NCBI GenBank assembly: GCA_030141585.1 | Contig: JAQIFP010000007.1 | Span: forward strand, 143,369-207,368 | Reading direction: 5' to 3' | Length of the DNA: 64,000 nucleotides | Source: Ophryocystis elektroscirrha | Taxonomy: Eukaryota > Apicomplexa > Conoidasida > Neogregarinorida > Ophryocystidae | Shown here: positions 11,106 through 23,451 of the stretch, piece by piece | Numbering within the stretch: the first letter of the stretch is position 1 | Layout: each line of letters begins with the position of its first letter | Made by a program: the position numbers and the translations under genes | Notes under the pieces: model-generated | Databases searched by the model: none | Told to the model about the DNA's origin: nothing | The model's input: only the letters and a program-made list of their open reading frames with translations

Positions 11106-11494
11106 TACTTTTTATTATGTATTTCAGTAACACAAATACTTTTGGGTTTCTAACACTATTTTCATTGAATTAAACATTTTTTACTAAAAGTATAACTCGA
11201 TTATTCTAGACTTTCAATTAAAAAAAAGTTATTGAACAAAAATATAACTTATATTCTAAATTTACAATTTGGCATCACAACCTGATCTACAGCACGTGTA
11301 GTCAATATGATTATGTTAGTATTATCAATTGTTCTGAAAGATAGTGGCTAAGTTTTATTGTTTATGTATTTGTTATTAAGATAAAATTTATCTATTTCAC
11401 AAATAAATTTCAAATCTGCAGACTGCATTAATAAGCTAAGTCTCCGACGATTAAGTTCTTAAATATAGTTCAAAAAGATAAGACTTTGAAAAAG
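11106..11494. other. intergenic, AT-rich
   Basis: This 389-bp spacer separates RPC6 and the TPR gene (same strand). I see no frame or structured RNA. Confidence 0.45.
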
Positions 11495-12303
11495 ATGGAT
11501 GATAGTGTAATTGATGAAAATGATAATTCAAAAAACGTCAATGAACAAGGTCTTGAAGTAAGATTAATTTGTCAAAGTATTTTAATAATTAGGCGTACAA
11601 TTCAAAAGATTACTCAAAAGCAATTGAGATATGGTCTCGCGCAGTGCGAGTTTGTAACTATATTTTGTCTCAACCTTCTATGGAAAAAAGCAAACTTAAA
11701 GACTATGAAGAACTTTACATAAAATTTAGTCTAAATTTAGGAGCTGCTTATTTGAAGATAAACGTATATAATCAACCAAAATTTAAATAAAGCTTAGGAT
11801 TACGGCAATTGTATTAAATGTGTTAACAACGTTCTTCTTAAAGATAAAATTAATGAAAAAGCGCTATACCGTAAAGCTTTTGCTTCGGTACGTGATTAAG
11901 CTAAAACACTTTGACAGTTCAAAATGTTTGAGTATACAGATTGTTATAAATCACTCAACATTCTACTACAGCACTATCCTGACAATTACGAAGCTCTTGC
12001 GTTAAAGTCAAACTGCATTAAAAGTTCAGAGAAGTATAACAAAAATAGTCTTTTATTTGTAAACAGTTGATGACATCATATGTATTGTAGTCTAAAAAAG
12101 CTGTTAATGTTTTGAGACAAGAAATTACTGATTTCGAATCAAGTTATTATGAAAAAGGAAAATTATTATTGATACGTGGTTTTCAGGTACTTTAAAAATA
12201 TTGTATCAACGTACCTTAGAAAACAATTAGCTTTTTAAATGTTTCCATTTCAAAAATGATTCGTTATTGTATGAAAAAGTCTTGTATAAGAAGATTTTTG
12301 TGA
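11495..12303 (+). CDS. TPR-domain protein, co-chaperone-like
   Basis: ATG 11495 starts MDDSVIDENDNSKN. A 39-nt intron leads to a TPR array: AYNSKDYSKAIEIWSRAV, SLNLGAAYLKIN, DYGNCIKCVNNVLLKD and NEKALYRKAFAS, then after a 30-nt intron FKMFEYTDCYKSLNIL and NYEALALKSNCIK. The tyrosine/alanine spacing (LG-AYLK-DY--C, KALYRKA) is that of the three-repeat TPR of FKBP/CYP40/TTC4-type Hsp90 partners. No PPIase domain is visible. The last stretch (KKAVNVLRQEITDFES...) is helical and the stop at 12301-12303 is tentative. Confidence 0.65.
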
Positions 12304-12655
12304 GAAAAAGTTTTTAATCTCATACTCTATATTTTTTATTACTATGGAAAGTGAAAATTATTATAAGGAAACACTTATCAATAGAGATTTTTTATCTATA
12401 GAAATATATAAAGCTATCAAGTACTAAAATCTGTTATAATAATAAACAAGATGTATCCATTGCTTACTGCCTCAATTAAATTATGGATTTATATATCTTT
12501 TTTTGCGATATAATAAATTTAATTTGTCTAAAGTAATGTCTGATTGTAAGTTACTTGAGATTCCGACAGACCCTTAAATTATTGTTCGTGAGATCTGATA
12601 AGCTATCGCTTCTCAAAGACTGCGAATTAATAAATAGTATTTTCTTGTTAGTTAT
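12304..12655. other. intergenic, AT-rich
   Basis: This 352-bp spacer lies before the SNF2-family gene. No coding frame or RNA gene is supported. Confidence 0.4.
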
Positions 12656-15409
12656 ATGAAAATTTTAGTATATGACTATTTCGCTCTTAATAATAATCTA
12701 AAACTTGAACTTGTTCCCAAAAAAATATCAGCTGAGTTAAGATTTAAAAGTGAAAGTAGTAAGTAAAATAACTGATTGTAAGTTGTTAGCTGTTCAGGAT
12801 CTTGCTCAAAAATACTTCAAGAATCCAGAACGAAAAGTAAAATTATTGGAGAATGTTAAGATTAATTTTCCGGAAGTAAGTATGAAGTTTATCATGTGTG
12901 ATAGGAGACAATGACTCATTCATTTTCAATAAATTCTAAGTATAAAGATCCTTTAAATGCATACAGAAATAAAGACGATGATAAATTAGTTTGTAAACAT
13001 GACAGTAGCCAAAAGCCATGTATCGAATTGTCGGGATTCGTATGGTGTGCAAAGCAATCTTGCTATATAAAAGCTCACAAAATCAATTCAACTTGTTTAG
13101 ATTCTGACCTTTACATGCTCCCGGTTGAAACTTATAAGAAACTGTATCTAAAAAATGTTTTCATTATTACTTATAAGATTTCCATATCAAATTTATGCTG
13201 TATCTTGGATGCACGAATTATTTGTTAGAGACCAAGGGGGAATTTTAGCCGATGAAATGGGCTTGGGTAAAACTGTGCAGGTATGCAATTATTGTTTCTT
13301 GAAAAAAGATCTGTAGACTTGTGCATTTATAAATGGAGCCGTTTATTCTAAATTAGCTCGGCGAGTATTGATTATATGTCCTTTAACTCTAATAAATCAA
13401 TGGATTGATCATATACACAATTGGTGTCCTACATTAGAGATATTTAACGTGCGAGGAAATAAAAAAAAGCGCTGGTAAACCAACGCTTTAAAAAAAGTGA
13501 ATTAGTCATATTTTAGACACTTTTTTGCAATGTCAAAAACCATCTCTAATCCTTATTACTTATGAAACTTTACGTCTGTATTTTCAAGATTTACAGTAGA
13601 TGAATTTTTAATATATTATTGTCAACTTATTAGAGCCTTAAATCAATTGATGAAAAACGAAATAATTGAATGTGAATGGGACACAGTTATTTTAGAAGAA
13701 GCACATAAAATTAAAGTATTGAATTATAACAAATATTATCTCCGTAGATTCCTACAAGATCAACTTCTCGATGTGTTTTGCAAATTAAATCGAAATTTCG
13801 TCTCTTACTCACTGGTACTCCCATAAACAATGCAATAACAGATATATGGTCATTGCTACAATTTGCAATGCCTGGGCTATTGGACAAGTTTGAAAATTTC
13901 AAAGTATCAAAAAATTTTGTAATTTATATTTAGAAACATTTTGCTAATCCCATTAAAATTAATTCTATCATACCGCTCAGTTCTTCTCGTTTTATAATAA
14001 ATGAAACTTTCTTTAGAAAAACCAAACCATTTATATTACGCCGTCTTCTCAAAGTATGCATCATTTTGTATTCAATTTTAAAAAGGACAATCAAATAGAC
14101 ATGAGCACAAATTTAAGCGAAGCAATAACAAAGACCGCTAAAACGTTTCCTAGAAAATTTGATGTTGCCTTATTTCTACAACTGAGTGATCTTCAAATGA
14201 ACGTAGAAATTATTCCATTAAATCAAAATAATCAGATTTACGAAAAACTGATAAAAAGTTACTCAACTGAAAAAAAGAATCTCTATTACAATAATGATTA
14301 TACGATGAGAATTATTAGCTACCTAACTAAAATCTGTAAACATCCTGTATTATTATTACCGTTAGCAACTATATTTCATAACATTTTTCTAGTAAACATT
14401 TTCAGTATTGGGACTCAGAAAGCTTGTCTTCAAAAAAAGTCAATGACGAGGACAACAATTTTAGGGAGCTCGACAAAATAGAAAACGTATGTAAACAGCT
14501 TTTTAACATCATTTCAGTGGGCTAAGTCAATATTTGAAATTGATCAAAATTCAGAAGACGCAATGAGATCTGCATCACAAAAATTGTTATTTTTATATCA
14601 GTTACTTCCATTGTGGGAAATGGACAATAATCAGTGTTTGATATTTTCTCAATCACTTCAAATGTAAGATAGATATTCTCAGTCACTAAAATTATTAGGA
14701 TCAACCTTATAGTTCAATTAATTTTAAAACCGCTATCAATCAATTATGTCCGCATAGATGGAAGCGTTGATATTCAAGAACGCCAAAAGAGAATTAGTTT
14801 GTTTCAACAAAATAAATCTTATTCTGTAATGCTGATGACAACTAAAGGTATCTTTATTTTTATATGAATGAAAGCACAGTTGGAGGGCAAGGCTTGAATT
14901 TAACTTGTGCGAATCGGGTAGTAATAGTGGATCCTGATTGGACATCAACAGCTGATAATCAAGCAGTATCTAGAGTTTACCGTTTTGGACAAATGGTTGG
15001 TTTAAAACATACCAATAAAAAATTAGAAAGATGTCGTAGTATATCGTTTATTTTTGTCCGGCACAATTGAAGATCATGCCTTTCGCTTACAAGCAATCAA
15101 ACAAAATTTAGCAGAAGTTGCTTTACAAGTTAAAGATCAAAAAAGGTATCAAATATTATAACAACACTTCATACTTTTTTTTCCGTAGCTTTTTCTCTCA
15201 GCGAAATTTGCAAGGAGTCTTCAAATTACAAAGTTATAAAATTTCAGAAACACTGACAATCCTAAATAAAAATGTTGAAGGTCATATGTCGCATTGCGAA
15301 GTAATTATACATAATCAAATAATGATTATAGAGTTTTTTGAAAACGTTACTAAAAGTTGATATAAAACAGAAGCAACTATTTGAGAAATTTTCTGTGGCT
15401 ATTAGGTGA
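12656..15409 (+). CDS. SNF2-family DNA-dependent ATPase, ERCC6/Rad26-like
   Basis: This is a Swi2/Snf2 ATPase of the ERCC6 (CSB)/ERCC6L group, expected to translocate on DNA in transcription-coupled repair or chromatin work. ATG 12656 ([13 protein letters not shown]) joins through a 31-nt intron to [18 protein letters not shown] Cys/His-rich segment follows (residue pattern CKH...C...WCAKQSC). Then come motif I DEMGLGKT, motif Ia [14 protein letters not shown], the DEAH-box variant ILEEAHKIK, motif [22 protein letters not shown], HELICc segments [15 protein letters not shown] and [20 protein letters not shown], and motif [15 protein letters not shown]. The end [15 protein letters not shown] resembles the ERCC6 tail. 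Introns are about 30 nt. At roughly 700 residues it is much shorter than human ERCC6. Confidence 0.85.
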
Positions 15410-15555
15410 TTTTACTTTTAAAGTTTATTAATCATTAGTGATATGGATTACATTTTCAATAAATCATACTGACGCAATAAGTATGATATCACTCATATAT
15501 CTACTTCATTAATATAGAAAAAAATTCTTTTTTATTAAGACATCAGGTTTTGTAT

Positions 15556-16257
15556 ATGAGTAAACACACAGAAGATCAAAACACTGAAAAAAAATTAATT
15601 AAACTAAAAATAATTGACCAACTTTCTGTTTTATACGAAAAAAATCGATATTCCACTGATGAGTTCATTCTTTACAGTGGGAAAAAAAAAGTATCCACGA
15701 ATACTGTATTAAGGGGTATTCGTAAAATAGTGATGACTGGGCCTGTAAAGACTTCAATTACAATATTATTTTAGGTCTTAATCCAGTCAGGAACAACACT
15801 TCGAGCTGATCTTTCATGTATCATATTAGGGTGTTACGTGTGCATAGGAATAAATACTCTTATAGTACCTCCTATGTACACTCCAAACAACGATTCGTAA
15901 TCTAGCAAAAAACGGTGTGACTTGATTTCAGTGAGTCTAAATATATTCCAATGACTATTGGCGATTCATCTGTAATTGGAAAAAATTGTATCATTTCCTC
16001 TGCATTCATTGGGAAAGGGGTCACAATAGACGACAACTGTATCATAGGACCGCGCTGCGTTTTAAAAGATTTTTGCACCATTTTTGCTGGTCTCAATAAA
16101 TCTATAAAAATGTTTTTTAGGTAGTGTTTTGCCACCGGACACAGTAGTGCCTTCATTTGTTGCATTTTCGGGGTCTCCAGCAACATTTGTTGAACGTTTG
16201 CCAGAGTCTTGTTTAATCTCTAAAATTGTAAATCTCAGAAAAATTAAAAAAATTTGA
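15556..16257 (+). CDS. DCTN5: dynactin subunit 5 (p25), left-handed beta-helix protein
   Basis: p25 sits at the pointed end of dynactin and helps select cargo. ATG 15556 opens a leader, then YSTDEFILYSGKKKVSTN and SVLRG-like TVLRGIRKIV. After a 30-nt intron the hexapeptide repeats begin: SGTTLRADLSCIILG, GINTLIVPPMY, TIGDSSVIGKNCII, KGVTIDDNCIIGPRCVLKD, and finally SVLPPDTVVPSFVAFSG, the strongly conserved p25 signature. Two further introns (35 and 31 nt) rejoin in phase. The stop is TGA 16255-16257. Gamma carbonic anhydrase-like proteins share the fold, but the VLPPxTVVPxFxxFSG motif is p25-specific. Confidence 0.88.
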
Positions 16258-16411
16258 TAGAAATTAGCCAAGCAAACATATGACTCAGTAGTTGCATATG
16301 ATTCAAATTCATCGTTTTGACCTTTATTTTTGTATTTAACATATATTGCCAAATTATGAAAAAATTGTTTCAATAAAGTAGAATAATTATTAACAACCGT
16401 AGTTCAGTACT

Positions 16412-16901
16412 TTAAAACTTTTTCAAGTCAATAACACGTTCGGAAGTCTCCATAAGGTTTGTTAAAGTTTTTGCTTCATTTTGTAGCTAATTACATCATT
16501 ATTAATTTAAATAGTATCGACAAACCTCCGAGACTATTGAATTCTCCGTCTCGTCCACAGAATTTGAGATATTTTTAAATGAATCTGTTTCCATGAGTTG
16601 CGCTGCATTATTGCGGGCTTTCTCTAAAGCTATTTTTGTGATTTTTAAAGTGTCAAGAGCTTCATCACTGAGCTCTTCTGTTTTTTTTTTTTGGGTTTTA
16701 TCCAAGTCCTGAAATTATTTTTACTAGCTTATAAAAAATCTAACAAGATTTTGTAACATCTCAATGATTTTTTGATGCTCTTTTAATCTGAACTCAAACT
16801 CATTCATTAATCGAGATAAAACCTGAATAAATATAATCAAAACATATTTAAACTTTGTGTTTCACTCGAATTTGCACTAATAAGTTGGATTGCTCACTCA
16901 T
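16412..16901 (-). CDS. small coiled-coil protein (prefoldin-like N terminus)
   Basis: Four exons joined by introns of about 36-44 nt give a protein of about 125 residues: MSEQSNLLVQIRVLSRL, EFEFRLKEHQKIIEML, then DEALDTLKITKIALEKAR and LQNEAKTLTNLMETSE, ending at TAA 16412-16414. It is almost entirely helical. The segment LKEHQKIIEMLQNLD resembles the first helix of prefoldin subunit 2. The expected RKCxRxVGGVLVE hairpin is missing, so I do not assign it. It is head to head with TIP41, the two ATGs about 95 bp apart. Confidence 0.6.
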
Positions 16902-16996
16902 TATATGGTAGGACCTGGATAATATACTGGGTCTAACATTTTCAACAAAGTATATTATAATTTCAAATAAATTTTGCTTATAAAAGATAATTTAAT

Positions 16997-18094
16997 ATGA
17001 GCAAGATGCCACAGAAAAGTCAATTTCAATATCGAAATTGGGTTTTTGAATGCCAGAAAGGAGATATTTGCAGTTTAAGCAGACTTGAAAAGTTTAAAAA
17101 GTAAAAATAGATTTTTTATGGAAAATTTGTGTCAGCATTATGCACTATTCTTCGGTTGTGGATCGTGTTCCAGATGCCTTTTTTGTAGATAACTATTTAC
17201 AAGTTAGGTATAAACCAGAAATATCAGCAGAATCTCGAGAACTCAATATAAACTTCAATTCGATAGATGCTATTAACGGATCTATGTAATATAGTTAATA
17301 CAATATATTAACCTACAGATTAGAAGAAAATGTTCAGCTTCATCCTAATCATTATATACAGAAAGTACTTCATTTTCAGTTATAGTTGACTAGTTTAGTT
17401 TATTCCACCATCTCCAGAAGTCTCGGGTGCTGAAAATTGGCGTAGATATTGCTTGTATTAAAGTTAAGGAAAAAAAATTTTAGGTCAAACTCTCAATCGG
17501 TTGCAATTATAAAACCAAACTATAACTGGACAGCACTTTCTCGTTATTGGGGAACATTATCTGAAAGTTGTAACGTTGTAACCATGGAATATTTGACAAG
17601 TATACTCCCATTAGAATTATTGAACAATAAAGAAGATGATATATTATGGTTTGAGCACGTAATTTCTTTCTCGCTGTCTGCATATTGCAGTGTGACATAT
17701 TTTTTGACGATTTAGCTGATTGTGGGATAAATCGAACTGAAGTTAGAATAGTAAATACCTAAAATTCGCTATTAAAATGAATAGAGAGTTATGCCAAAAT
17801 TTTGGTTTCTTCTCTATACACAGAAGGTTCGAGTAGATAAAGTCATGCTGTGTGAATTATCCGTGAGATTATTTCATGAATTTGAAACTTCCTACATTTT
17901 GAGAGAGTTTAAATTCAAATCTTTAGAACAACATGATAAGGTTTCTTGAATTAACATAATTAATACATGTTAGGAATGCAGCAAAGACACTGAAAGTGAT
18001 TTTGATAAAAATGAGGTAAATGTTGATTTTTCCGTCAAAATTATAGGATTACACAAAATTTTTATATACTCAAAAACTTATTTTTCAAAATTAA
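16997..18094 (+). CDS. TIPRL: TIP41-like protein (PP2A regulator)
   Basis: TIP41/TIPRL binds PP2A-type catalytic subunits and acts in TOR signalling. The gene opens MSKMPQKSQFQYRNWVF, matching the xFxxWKF start of the family. Exons follow with VPDAFFVDNYLQV (family PEMxFGDNxL), NINFNSIDAING (family IxFNAxDAL), IKPNYNWTALSRYWGTL (family VIKPYDWTYTTxYxGT), YCDIFFDDLADCGIN (family FxDELHDxG), RVMPKFWFLLYTQKVRVD and YILREF. The last exon after a 31-nt intron ends DYTKFLYTQKLIFQN, stop TAA 18092-18094. The gene has about seven or eight short introns. Its stop lies only 7 bp from the convergent stop of MRD1. Confidence 0.9.
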
Positions 18095-18101
18095 ATTCAA
18101 C

Positions 18102-20362
18102 TTAATTTTCAGCGAATTCAATAACCTAATGAAATTGTCACAATTAATGATAGAACTTATTTTTTATGCTTTATTGAAAAAATCATATAAACATACCAGT
18201 TTACGTCCATAAAGATGTGTGTGCTGAAGTTTATGATAAGCTTGGTAAGCTTCGGAAGATGTTGAATACTGAATGAAAGCAAAACCGCGAATGCTTGAAT
18301 GAATATTTTTTGGAAGTCTAATTGCAGAAACATTTCCATAAACCTGCTTAATAGTTTATTTGATAATAAATTTACATTAAACAGTTGCATCAAATCTTTT
18401 TTTGTTACTTGGAAAGCCAAATTTCTAACAATTAATTTCTTGCTATGACTTTCGTCACTGCCTTTTACGTCGCACAATTTCAGCAATTCTTCTTCGTTAT
18501 TGCAGATAACTATATTTTTTGTTTCATCCATTGAATAATTCTGCAAACATACTTATAAATCCTGCTTTTACCGTTTGAATTAGTTCTAATGCATGTTTAG
18601 CTGCCTCTTGTGAATTAAATATCAAAATAGTACATCTAATCGAAATATATATTCACTGCTAGTCAAAATAATTACTCAGAGTTTGAATCTAAGAAAGTAG
18701 ACGATTCCAACTGAAATTAAATTCTTTTATTATAATTTCAATTTATTACTTTTACAAAGCCAGGCATTCTTTTAAAGAAGATGGTATCAATTTTGATAAT
18801 AACATAATCAGGTATAACAACGTAACTTAATTTATCAGCTTTAACAAATTCTTCAGATTCGTTTATAACTGTTTCAGAATTTATGGTATCATTTTCTTCT
18901 ATTTCTGACTCTGTGAGCTTTTGTGTTTCTGGTGCCCATTCAAGAAATAAGGGAAGATTACTGAAAGCGTAAACAAAATTTAATAATAGTACTTGAGCTT
19001 CGTATATGCGGTAAAATAAAATGCTTTTCTTGCGTCTTTTGGGTTTAAGTATTCAACAATTGCTATGGTTTTTGTGGGTGAAATAGACATTTTAACTAAA
19101 TACTAGTTTCATAGTTTTAAATCTACCTAATGGTCCATATTTTTCAAATAAAGATTTCAAATTATCTTCTCTATCAAGCAATAAAAATACAAATCAGATT
19201 AATTACGAAACGGATTGATGCAAATGTTTTACAATTATGCAAGTTTTAGACCGGGGGATTTCCGTACTAGATATACTCTTAGCTGACAATGGATTAGAAC
19301 CTATACATTCCTTACAAGAATAATATAACTATACCTTCGCGGATAAAATATTCTAATGAAATTCCGTGTTCTTTCAACCATGACTTTGTCAATTGAATGA
19401 CTTTTGTTTCAGTTTCTGCAATAGTAGCTGCTAAACTTTTTTCCGTATCATTATTAAGTATATCGGATTTTTCTGTAGAAAATAAATTTGAATATGCATC
19501 GACTGCGGTATTTCCCGAAACGTATAATAAATTCCAGGTCTTTGAATTGTTCGCTTGCTAAGTCAAATTATATAGCAAAAATTTAAATACCTTTTTCGCC
19601 TTTTTGAGTTTAACTAGTTTAAAATTGGTAGATTCTATTTTGCTCTTTGATGAAGCATTTTCCAAATTGAAAGGGTCTGGGACTAAAAACTTACTCCTCA
19701 ACAGCCTTCCTTGGAATATAGTATTATTTATTTTATTGTGAGAAAAAGTTGCATCTTCCAAATTTTTATACGTTACTATAGCTCTGCCAAAACTAGTTAA
19801 AGTTGTCTAGAAATTAATAGGTTAGATCTAAAATTACTTTCGACTGACAAACTCGAACTCGTAAAGGCTTGCATATTGAATTAAAAAAATTTGTTAATTC
19901 ATCTTGTTTCGTAACATATGGAAAATTCAAAACTAACAAAGTCTTAGAATTGTATTCGTCATTTATAAGGCTTTCGTTATTAGAACTACTGCATGAGGTA
20001 ACTGAAGCTTTTTGCAACGCATCAGAATCATTGTTGATGTGCCTGTGTCTAATCCTGTGAGCAGAGCTTCCTTCTGTGTATTTGCTCCATGGTCGTGGTA
20101 AATTTGGTGATTGTGGATTTAAGGCGTAGGAAACTGTAACAAATGAAGCATTTAAATATGTTTTATCAAAAGAGGATATTAATTCAGAAGCTTCTTTCTC
20201 AGTAAGAACTCCTATATAAGCAAACTGACGTGATTTCCCGGCAGACGTTCTTGGAATTCTAATATCAGTCAAACTCACAGAAATTCTTTCTTTTATCATT
20301 TTGGATAAGGATTTTTCATCTAAATATTTTGGTATATTTTGAAATATCACTCTTGTTGACAT
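18102..20362 (-). CDS. MRD1: multiple RNA-binding domain protein MRD1 / RBM19
   Basis: MRD1/RBM19 is an SSU-processome factor with five or six RRMs that organises early pre-rRNA cleavage. ATG at 20360-20362 gives MSTRVIFQNIPKYLDEKSL, RNP-like GKSRQFAYIGVLTE and FVTVSYAL. A second RRM starts KTLLVLNFPYVTKQDEL. FQGRLL and the WNxLYVSGNTAVDAY linker are typical of the family. DNLKSLFEKYGPL and PLFLEWAP mark further domains. The C-terminal RRM is KKLIVRNLAFQVTKKDLMQ, RGFAFIQYSTSSEAY, THLYGRKLVIEFAEN, the last join spanning a 70-nt intron. The stop is TAA 18102-18104. It shares a 138-bp upstream region with UTP17. Confidence 0.9.
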
Positions 20363-20500
20363 AAAGACTATAAAGCTAAAATAATATAAATTACGTAAAA
20401 CAGTAATAATGCGGCTGTGACTAAATATTTCGTGTATATATAGATATTCCAGTTTTGTATATATATATAGGAAGATAATAATGTGATAAAGTAGAAAGCA

Positions 20501-23384
20501 ATGGATGAAAATAATTTTAACCATATAGGAGGTTGTGTTAAGTACAATTTTATACCTTCTGTGAAAGGCAACTACCTATTTGTCCCTAATAGTGAATGTA
20601 TTACAGTCATTAATCCGTTTGAAGAAGTAGTGATCAAAAGTAAAATTCAAAATCAAAACTGTTTGAAGTTTATAATACCATTATATCAAGAACTTGACAA
20701 AGAATATATTGTTACAGTAGATTCTTCAGAAAAAATATCTCTTTCTTCCTTAGATGTAAATAATAAATTTGACTTCAAAGAAGTTTTTGCCATAGAATCA
20801 GATTTCCTTAAAACAAAATTGCAAAATTATAATCTATACAATCAGATTCAAAAGACTGAAATAATAAATTTATATGCTTTTTTTGACAAAGTATCCAATT
20901 TAGTGAAAATTATAATACTGCTTCAAGTAAAAATCAAAATTGATAATTCAAATAAAACTTTTTGGCTTTTCGTGGAAATAAATGTAGAAAATTTTTCAAC
21001 CTTCGATACTACTATTCTATTTGCTATAGATGTATCCAAAAGTTCTCCCACATCTGAAACTGCTAGAAATGCAAATGTAGTTTTCAGTAAATTTGGTAAT
21101 AATTTTTACAAAGCCTATAAATTTATTTCAGGTGATAAAATAGCTTGTATTAAAGATCAAACTCTGTATTTCTGGTCAAAGTTTAATTTCCTTTTAGTCC
21201 TAGAAAGTAAAGAATGGTTTTCTTCTTTATGCATGAATCCACTTGACAGTTATTCAATTGTTACTGGTTGTGATTCGGGCAAAATTTTTTGGTGGAATTT
21301 AAATGTTTTGCAGGAAACTCGTATGGAAACCAAAGTCCATTTTGAACTCAGTTCAGAGAGCACTACAACTGGAATTTTGATAAATAGTGAAATTTGCAAC
21401 TCAGCTTCATTAAACTTGTTAAATCTTGAAAAAATTCAGCCATATAAAGATATGGGCGTCTCAGTTGAATTGACGAATACGATTCATCATTGGCACGCTC
21501 ATCAAGTCACAGCTTTGCAATTCACGAGAAATGGTATGGAATTAATCTCGGGAGGATTTGAAGGAGTACTTGTTTTTTGGAATACAGCGCTTGCAGAAAA
21601 AAGATTTTTACCCAGAATTAAATCACCTATCTCTCATATAACAATAGTGAATTCTGAAAGTCGTGACTTAGTAGCCATTGGTTTACAAAATAATTCTATT
21701 AGCTTTGCTGATGTCAGTAATTTGTTGTTTAAATACGTCTATCAAAGCATAATTTGCCCTTTATCATTAATAGAAATACCTGTATTCGAACGAGATCGGA
21801 AAAACGAAAACTTTTTAGATAAAAAAAAAAAGTTGCTTTTAAATTTATTTCCAATTGATGAAAGATTTTTGTTAATAACGGGAGCAGATTCCACAAAAAA
21901 AGGCATTGGGTCAAATGTATACTTACAATTATACGACGTCCTTGAAGATAAAAATAAATCAATATTTTGTGTAAACCCACAGCATTATATTCTCCGCGAT
22001 AGAGCTCAAAAATATCAATGGACAATTCAAAAAGTAACGCATTGATGTAAAAGTTATTATTAGGTTGCATTTTGCAATAAATTTGAGTTCATGTGTACCA
22101 TTGAATATCGCCAGCAATTTGAGGTAAATGTTTAAAAAATAACAAAATGATAGAGTTTTGTTGATACAATAATTTCTGAAAATAAGTCAAACTATGATGT
22201 TTGGACATTGTCAAATCAAAATCGTCATTATATTGTTAAATTTTGGGATATTTCTAAAGTTAAGGAAAGTGCTAAAATTGAAATAATTAATGAAATTGAT
22301 TTTCCTCATTATGATGACATTACAAGTTTACATCATCTATATACAGGAGAGGTTTGAGAATAATAAAAATTGTTAATTGAGTTTAGGAATGTACAAATGC
22401 TTTTATCACTACATCATTAGATTCAACTTTTAAATTATGGGTTCAACAAACAACGAGTTGTTTTAAGAATTTCTATTTGAGTTCAACAAATTCATACAAA
22501 AATCTGCCATGTTTAAATAGTTGTTTATCTTACGATAAATCGGTACTTATGGTACTTCATTATCAAAATATATCACTTTGGAAATTACCCGAAACATACC
22601 AAAACCACTATGAAACTGTCTCTTTCATTAACTATATATCCATACCCATAGGCTTGGATATTCATTATAATATCAATTGCAAATTACTGTGGTTAGATAA
22701 TATTTTTAGTGGCACTGAAAACGGTTTTGTTGTAGCATGTACAGCAGGCTCCAAAATTCTTTTATGGCACATTAAAAATAATTGCTCGCAACTGCAGTGT
22801 ATTACATCTTTTGGTAAATATTTTTTTATAAAAAATATACTTTTAAGGAAATGAAAAAGATATCGTCATTTTTCTAGAGAATGATTGGGGTTTATCGTAT
22901 TTTGTAACGGTTAATCTCAACTCTTCAATAATCAAGTTAAATCGTGTTTTCTTGGACGACGGAGTCTTGAATTGTGAATCTTTGAAGGAAGTAGATTATT
23001 CAATCAAAATTTGCAAAGACATAATCGGTCTAAGCATGGCAGGAGCCTTGTGTCATTCAAATATATTTATTATTGATGAGTCCCTACAATTGCACTCAAT
23101 TTCTATACAAAATGATTTGAATATTGAATCAGATACTATTTCAAAAAATAAAAATGTAAGACTACATAATAAATTAAATATTTTATTTTCAGACAAAGCT
23201 TCCCAAATTGAAGACGTCTTCAAAAGGAGGAAACGAAAATAAAAATTACATCACAAAGATTTCTGGCAATAATCAAAGCTTTTTTGATATTTGGAATAAC
23301 GCAGTTTCCATAAAAAAATCTTTAGTTCAAAATGAAACTTTTTCAAAGGCTAATCTACTTTTTGAAGATTTTGTTAAAAATTAA
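20501..23384 (+). CDS. WDR75: U3 snoRNP component UTP17 / WDR75 (WD40 protein)
   Basis: UTP17/Nan1/WDR75 belongs to the UTP-A (t-UTP) module that binds nascent pre-rRNA. The first exon codes about 514 residues of WD40 repeats from MDENNFNHIGGCVKYNF. The diagnostic stretch is HHWHAHQVTALQFTRNGMEL, then ISGGFEGVLVFWN and KRFLPRIKSPISHI, close to the WDR75 HWH/SGGxExVLVxW/FLPRL pattern. Later exons carry VDTIISENKSNYDVWTL, TTSLDSTFKLWVQ, SVLMVLHYQNISLWKL and VACTAGSKILLWHI. A 38-nt intron near 23156 leads to the lysine-rich last exon, SFFDIWNNAVSIKKSL, stop TAA 23382-23384. The alternative stop at 23242 would leave the intron unspliced. Confidence 0.87.
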
Positions 23385-23451
23385 AATCTGATCAATGTAA
23401 GGCATATCATACTATTGAGAATTGCTGTATAAATACACACCGATTCATTTA

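Noticed and set aside
16062..16373. Minus-strand frames over the 3' half of dynactin p25
   Set aside because: They are antisense to the conserved LPPDTVVPSFVAFSG exon.
16412..16901. Prefoldin subunit 2
   Set aside because: Only the first helix resembles it; the RKCxRxVGGVLVE hairpin is missing.
21729..22070. 113-codon minus-strand frame inside UTP17
   Set aside because: It is antisense to WD40-coding exon sequence with no recognisable content.
23242..23244. UTP17 ending at 23242
   Set aside because: That stop appears only if the 38-nt intron is left in. Splicing gives a longer lysine-rich tail ending at 23384.
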